DNA of 5,702 nt from Patescibacteria group bacterium (lineage in GTDB: Bacteria; Patescibacteriota; Patescibacteriia; UBA1558; GWA2-36-10): positions 1 to 5,702 of the forward strand of contig JAUPVE010000044.1 in NCBI GenBank assembly GCA_030917205.1. Reading direction: 5' to 3'. The notes beneath the pieces are model-generated. The model searched no databases. It saw only the letters and a list, made by a program, of their open reading frames with translations, and had not been told where the DNA came from. Position numbers and translations under genes: made by a program. Below, piece by piece: positions 4,770 to 5,702 of this stretch; the stretch's first letter is position 1; each line of letters starts with the position of its first letter.

Positions 4770-5702
4770 ATGAAAATAAAAAGTATTGAAGCTCTAGAAA
4801 TCTTAGATTCTCGCGGTAATCCCACAGTCGAAGCCACTGTGATTTTGGAAGATGCTTCTATTGGCTCAGCAGCTGTGCCATCTGGTGCATCGACTGGTAG
4901 CTATGAAGCAGTAGAGCTACGTGATGGTGATATGAAGCGCTACAATGGTTTGGGAGTTTTACAAACTGTCAAAAATATAGAAACTATTATTGCTCCAGCC
5001 TTGATTGGTCAAGAAGCTGGCGAACAAAAAAATATTGATCAACTGATGATTGATCTAGATGGCACAGAGAATAAAGCTAAGCTAGGTGCTAATGCTATTT
5101 TGGCCGTGTCACTAGCTACTGCTCGTGCTCAAGCTAATAGTGAAAAAAAACCACTGTATGAATATCTAGCTAAGTTCAATCCAGATTTTACGGGTGATTA
5201 TTATTTGCCATTGCCCATGATGAATATCATGAATGGTGGTAAGCATGCCAACTGGGCGACAGACATCCAAGAGTATATGATTTTGCCAATCGGTGCCAAA
5301 AATATGGCCGAGGCAGTCAGAATGTGCGCTGAAGTATATTTTAATTTGAAAAAGATTTTGAAAAGTAAGGGCTATGAAATCAGTGTTGGTGATGAAGGTG
5401 GTTTTGCGCCAGCTGTAAAATCAAACGCTGAGCCATTTGAATTGATGAGTGAAGCTATCCAAAAAGCTGGCTACACACTAGGCACTGATATTATTTTTGG
5501 TATTGATGCGGCTGCGACTGAGTTTTATAAAGAGGGTGTTTATGAACTAAAAAAAGAAGCCAAAAATTTATCTAGTAGTGAACTAGCGGATTTTTATTTA
5601 GACTTATTAAAAAAATATCCAATCAAAACTGTAGAAGATATTTTCAGTGAAGATGATTGGCAAGGCTTCCAAGAATTTTTGAGTAAAACGGAAAACAAAG
5701 TT
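4770..5702 (+). CDS. eno: Enolase (phosphopyruvate hydratase), 3' end cut by window
   Basis: Cytoplasmic glycolytic enzyme converting 2-phosphoglycerate to phosphoenolpyruvate with Mg2+. The window holds the first 311 codons of an expected 415-430; the frame is open to the last base. The start ATG at 4770 gives the family N-terminus MKIKSIEALEILDSRGNPTVE. The mobile loop is VPSGASTGSYEAVELRDGD (36-54), and GANAILAVSLA is at 106-116. NGGKHANWATDIQEYM (155-170) holds His159 and Glu168. GDEGGFAP (207-214) holds the catalytic acid/base Glu209. FGIDAAATEF (243-252) holds the metal ligand Asp246, and VEDIFSEDDW (288-297) the metal ligand Glu289. The catalytic Lys pair lies beyond the edge. Small departures are Lys158 where many bacteria have Glu (NGGEHA), ANWAT for the usual ADNNV, and Ile291 after ED. 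It has its own strong promoter, and no Shine-Dalgarno precedes the ATG. Identity is certain from the motifs. Confidence 0.97.
   Translation, partial: MKIKSIEALEILDSRGNPTVEATVILEDASIGSAAVPSGASTGSYEAVELRDGDMKRYNGLGVLQTVKNIETIIAPALIGQEAGEQKNIDQLMIDLDGTENKAKLGANAILAVSLATARAQANSEKKPLYEYLAKFNPDFTGDYYLPLPMMNIMNGGKHANWATDIQEYMILPIGAKNMAEAVRMCAEVYFNLKKILKSKGYEISVGDEGGFAPAVKSNAEPFELMSEAIQKAGYTLGTDIIFGIDAAATEFYKEGVYELKKEAKNLSSSELADFYLDLLKKYPIKTVEDIFSEDDWQGFQEFLSKTENKV

Overview
This window looks like a piece of chromosome from an AT-rich, small-genome bacterium, most likely a member of the Patescibacteria (Candidate Phyla Radiation). That placement is inference. It rests on the style of the proteins: a divergent MurG, a short ABC-F ATPase with an unusual second half, an 80-residue OmdA-like protein, short intergenic gaps, and no Shine-Dalgarno sequence in front of any of the six gene starts. 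Every stop codon used is TAA or TAG. No in-frame TGA occurs in the genes I read, so nothing suggests a recoded TGA.

Left part (1-2903, + strand): the tail of a division and cell wall (dcw) cluster, in the order murD (cut by the window edge), ftsW, murG, then a small OmdA/YdeI-like gene. The gaps are 5, 3 and 13 bases and no promoter is visible between the genes, so they are probably one transcript. MurD makes UDP-MurNAc-L-Ala-D-Glu, MurG makes lipid II, and FtsW polymerises lipid II at the septum. murC, ddl and ftsQAZ do not follow murG. The run ends in a strong hairpin with T-tracts on both strands, which also ends the converging gene on the other side.

Middle (2909-4360, - strand): one 483-residue ABC-F type ATPase with two nucleotide-binding domains, read from its own sigma70-like promoter at about 4394-4422. 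The second domain has an altered signature motif and D-loop.

Right part (4361-5702, + strand): a 59-residue two-helix membrane protein whose extended -10 box lies so close to the ATG that its mRNA is probably leaderless. Next comes the first 311 codons of enolase (eno), preceded by a strong promoter with two TATAAT boxes exactly 10 bases apart, embedded in a hairpin. Enolase runs off the right edge.

The content is mostly housekeeping. I see no mobile element, CRISPR array, RNA gene or defence system. The less ordinary items are the substitutions in the acceptor half of MurG, the uncharacterised small membrane protein with its near-leaderless promoter, the eno promoter architecture, and the altered ABC-F second domain.
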